Positions 61,069 through 64,000 of a stretch of DNA of 64,000 nucleotides are shown here, one piece after another. Source of the stretch: an uncultured Parabacteroides sp. (lineage in GTDB: Bacteria > Bacteroidota > Bacteroidia > Bacteroidales > Tannerellaceae); NCBI GenBank assembly GCA_944325345.1, contig CALUZV010000001.1, positions 124,001 through 188,000 on the forward strand, given 5' to 3'. The notes beneath the pieces are model-generated. The model did no database searches and was not told where the DNA came from. It was given only the letters and a program-made list of their open reading frames with translations. The translations under genes were made by a program, and so were the position numbers. Each line of letters begins with the position of its first letter. Position 1 is the stretch's first letter.

Positions 61069-64000
61069 AGAAGTATATCGTTTTACTTTTATTCTTGGCA
61101 GGATGTTTGCCTCTTGCTTTTGCCCAGACAGGGATTCCTTTCTTTCGGAATTTCACATCCCAGGAATATGGTGCGCACAATCGGAACTTCGATGTTGTTT
61201 GCGATTCGACAGGGACACCCTACTTTGCCAATTTCGAAGGAATCATCTATTTCAACGGAGCACAGTGGAATAAGATATTGACTCCCGGCATCTCACGCAT
61301 CACCAAACTCCATATAGACCACACGGGACGTATATGGGCAGGAGGATACAACTACATCGGATGGATAGATTGCGAACCAAACGGGACACCCATCCTGCAT
61401 TCCCTGCTTTCAGACAAGGACATACCTGAGGAGAAACGTATTGGAGAGGTTCTGGATATCCAAGAGAATGGGAATACCTTGACCTTCTCTGCGACCAACT
61501 ATCAGGCCATATATATTATAGGTAAAGAAGAATTGAGCATAGAACAAGCAGGAGACGCGTCGGCAAACACTCAATTTCTGCAACTCAATGCCCATTCATC
61601 CTTACGCCTTCCGGACAATACCTTTATTGAATCTGAAGGGAACAATGGCATTATTGGATATGATGCCCAAGGGAATCGCCTTTTCCAAATCACAGAAGAG
61701 AACGGCCTCTGTAGTAATACTATCAACCGAATAACCTTCGATGGGCAAGGAAAGATATGGGGAGCAACGGATAACGGAGTATTCAGCATCCAATGGCCTT
61801 CATTCTTTACACACTTTACCCCCAACGAAGGACTGAAAGGGGAAGTGATTTGCGTCGCCCGACATCAGCATACATTATATGCAGGAACCCTGCATGGGTT
61901 GTTCCGATTTGATAAGAACAAGCAACAATTTGTCCCCATGCCGGACATGACGCAATCTTGTTGGCAATTAACAATAGGAACAGATGGGACTTTATACGCG
62001 GCCACAAGCAAAGGCGTTTATGCTATCAAGAATGAAAAGGCAATCCAAAAGCTGAATGATATTTATACGTTAAGTATTGCCTTTAATCCTCAAAACCCAG
62101 AAATCCGATATAGTGGAGAGATGGATGGTGTCTATCGCACGACGTCCAAGGGGAAAAAAAAGATAGCAGATATAGAACAAGCAACCAAAATGGAGTTCGC
62201 CCAAGAATCCCTATGGATAGAGACTCTATATGGGGAAATCTATCAAATAGACAACAAACTACATATCACCCAACGGGAAAATGGAAATAGTCGCTTATAT
62301 ATCAGTCCCGAGAAAGAGGTTTTCGTCCTTAATATAGAGGGATATTCGAAAATAGACAATATCACATCAAACGGACAGGCTACCCCAATGGCCAAGAATG
62401 ACGAAGGGAGCGATTGGTGGCCAGGCTTTGCTGCGCATACGCCCTCTGGTAATGAGAAATGGGTCGTAAATGGAAGTGGCAGGGGCATTCATGTCTTGAC
62501 AGAAAACAAACTCAATACACAAAAGACCGAGCAACTCCTACCATTAAATAATTATATCGTCCGGACACTCTATCTGGAAGACAACAATCATGCTTGGATT
62601 GGGGGAGACTTTGGTCTGATTCATATTAATCTAACAGCAGAGGATGGTGCGTATCGCCATACACCAGATGTATTTATCCGGAGTATTGTGCTGAATCGTG
62701 ATTCCGTTTACTTTGGCGGATACAATCAAGACTTGGCTTTATTTACAGACCTAATCCAAAATGCTGTATTCCCAAGTAATATAAACAACTTTGAATTTCA
62801 GTTCTCCACTAATACAGATAATATAAATACGAATGCAAATTATATCCAATATGCCTATTATCTGGAGGGATACGAGCAAAATTGGTCAGCATGGCAAACA
62901 GCTTCAGGGAAGGAATATACCAATCTATCGCATGGTAATTATATCTTCCACATAAAGACAAAAGATGCTTTTGGTAGGGAAAGTGAAGAGAAAAGCTATG
63001 CTTTCAGGATTGAAAAACCCATATATCTGACGTGGTACGCTATTGTTTGCTATATCGCTCTTGGCATCGCATTAGTATTAGCTTTCGTTCGATGGAGAAT
63101 CCAAGCATTACAAAAAGAGAAGGAACGGCTGGAAGAAATCGTAAAAAGCCGTACCGCAGAGGTCGTTCGCCAGCGTGATGAAATCGTAGAAAAGTCTGAA
63201 CGCTTGGAGAAAGCCCTCGGTGAATTGAAGGAAGCTCAGGATCAACTCATCCGTCAAGAGAAAGCTGCCATGATGGGTAAACTGACTGGTGGTTTGATAG
63301 ACCGTATATTGAATCCTCTGAACTATATCATCAACTTCTCCCATCTTTCTATCTTACTATTGAAAGACATGAAAGAAGACATCGAAGACGAAGAAGAAAA
63401 TATCTCAGAAGATAATTATGAAGATATGCAAGAGATTCTAAGTATGATGGATACACATCTTTCAAAGATAGAAGAACATGGGAATAGCACGTCCCGCATC
63501 CTGAAGGCGATGGAAGAGATGTTGGCCGATCACCGTATAAATCTCGTCCCAACGGATATCAATCATCTGTGTGTATCGAATCTCAACGTCTTGAAAGAAT
63601 ATTATAAGAAAGAAATCGAGGAAATGAATATCCGTGTTCTTTTCCATCCCCAAGAAGATACACCTCTGGTCGAAGCAGATAAAATACAATTAGGAAAATC
63701 TATCCTCAGTATGCTCCAGAACTGTATTTATGCCGTTCGCAAGAAATGGGAAAAACAGCCTTACGAGGCAGAAATATCCCTTTCTATCGGACAAGAAGAA
63801 GACAATAGTATTGCTATCCGAATCCGAGATAATGGTATCGGTATAGAAAAAGGCATCTTGGATAAAATCTTTGATCCGTTCTTTACGACAAAAACAACAT
63901 CCGAGGCAGCAGGTGTAGGTTTATATCTAAGTCGAGAAATTATTTTAAGCCATCATGGGACTCTTGGCGTAAAATCAGAAAAAGATATTTATACAGAATT
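61065..64000 (+). CDS. Two-component-type propeller sensor kinase lacking the phospho-histidine (3' end outside window)
   Basis: Open to the window edge, at least 978 codons. Signal peptide MKKYIVLLLFLAGCLPLAFA, two-component-regulator propeller repeats (about 25-540; e.g. GLCSNTINRITFDGQGKIWG), a Y_Y_Y domain (about 560-640, YYLEGYEQNWSAWQTASGKE), one membrane segment near 652-672, coiled coil, a DHp-like region and a HATPase domain with N-box SMLQNCIYAV, DNGIGIEKG and FFTTKTTSEAAGVGLYLS. At the usual GIAHEIQNPLN site it reads GLIDRILNPLN, with Asp746 in place of histidine. Family normally acts as hybrid or simple sensor kinase; here phosphorylation must differ or be absent. Confidence 0.9.
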   Translation, partial: MKKYIVLLLFLAGCLPLAFAQTGIPFFRNFTSQEYGAHNRNFDVVCDSTGTPYFANFEGIIYFNGAQWNKILTPGISRITKLHIDHTGRIWAGGYNYIGWIDCEPNGTPILHSLLSDKDIPEEKRIGEVLDIQENGNTLTFSATNYQAIYIIGKEELSIEQAGDASANTQFLQLNAHSSLRLPDNTFIESEGNNGIIGYDAQGNRLFQITEENGLCSNTINRITFDGQGKIWGATDNGVFSIQWPSFFTHFTPNEGLKGEVICVARHQHTLYAGTLHGLFRFDKNKQQFVPMPDMTQSCWQLTIGTDGTLYAATSKGVYAIKNEKAIQKLNDIYTLSIAFNPQNPEIRYSGEMDGVYRTTSKGKKKIADIEQATKMEFAQESLWIETLYGEIYQIDNKLHITQRENGNSRLYISPEKEVFVLNIEGYSKIDNITSNGQATPMAKNDEGSDWWPGFAAHTPSGNEKWVVNGSGRGIHVLTENKLNTQKTEQLLPLNNYIVRTLYLEDNNHAWIGGDFGLIHINLTAEDGAYRHTPDVFIRSIVLNRDSVYFGGYNQDLALFTDLIQNAVFPSNINNFEFQFSTNTDNINTNANYIQYAYYLEGYEQNWSAWQTASGKEYTNLSHGNYIFHIKTKDAFGRESEEKSYAFRIEKPIYLTWYAIVCYIALGIALVLAFVRWRIQALQKEKERLEEIVKSRTAEVVRQRDEIVEKSERLEKALGELKEAQDQLIRQEKAAMMGKLTGGLIDRILNPLNYIINFSHLSILLLKDMKEDIEDEEENISEDNYEDMQEILSMMDTHLSKIEEHGNSTSRILKAMEEMLADHRINLVPTDINHLCVSNLNVLKEYYKKEIEEMNIRVLFHPQEDTPLVEADKIQLGKSILSMLQNCIYAVRKKWEKQPYEAEISLSIGQEEDNSIAIRIRDNGIGIEKGILDKIFDPFFTTKTTSEAAGVGLYLSREIILSHHGTLGVKSEKDIYTE

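Noticed and set aside
1..64000. tRNA, rRNA or riboswitch genes
   Set aside because: None was recognised by eye in the intergenic regions, including those upstream of dapB, purE and gcvH; a covariance-model search would be decisive and was not possible.

Overview
The window looks like chromosome from a member of the Bacteroidales, most likely near Tannerellaceae or Porphyromonadaceae; the genus cannot be fixed by reading. Evidence: at least fifteen intergenic TAnnTTTG promoter boxes of the Bacteroidota type, families largely confined to this phylum (DUF4834, DUF4292, DUF6261, DUF4493/PCMD lipoproteins), the long type of signal peptidase and of IspG, and Type IX secretion (T9SS) style C-termini on a deiminase and possibly a C10 protease. 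No transposase, integrase, phage gene, rRNA, tRNA or CRISPR array was recognised.

Layout. 1-6 kb: end of an unidentified gene, then psd-pssA-DUF4834-dapB-lepB-inactive lepB paralogue-wbqC (phospholipid, lysine and export functions). 6-10 kb, minus strand: Na+ symporter, LolD-like ATPase, tcdA, helix-hairpin-helix protein. 10-16 kb: divergent C1 and C10 cysteine proteases, then a phosphate transporter. 16-24 kb: GH36 alpha-galactosidase, FtsX-type permease, an ABC ATPase with an in-frame stop, a TPR/HTH membrane regulator, and a HigBA-like toxin-antitoxin pair. 24-36 kb: 2-hydroxyacid dehydrogenase, a secreted arginine-deiminase-like gene broken by an in-frame stop, rpoN, PAP2-like protein, gcvH, purE, ispG, dut, TPR protein, DUF4292 lipoprotein and envC. 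37-50 kb: AAA ATPase and orphan nucleotidyltransferase, then a minus-strand surface-lipoprotein cluster (six DUF4493/PCMD lipoproteins, a beta-barrel, DUF6261). 50-64 kb: DUF559 nuclease, AraC regulator, polyferredoxin/DUF362 redox pair, a conserved unknown, MFS transporter, pdxB, and a translationally coupled trio of response-regulator phosphatase, WD40-like membrane protein and propeller sensor kinase whose phospho-acceptor histidine is missing.

The most striking feature is not a gene. Ten intergenic tandem-repeat arrays are spread through the window (about 92, 6005, 9016, 13171, 18221, 23395, 32601, 45245, 54383 and 58032). Their sequences are mostly unrelated, but nearly all share one of two periods, 21-23 bp or 41-43 bp, and each unit carries a dyad. 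In the 13171 array (12 units of exactly 23 bp) the stem sequence changes along the array while both arms change together. Separately, three dispersed palindromic repeat families have landed in intergenic regions and, in two cases, in reading frames (ispG and the 5' end of envC).
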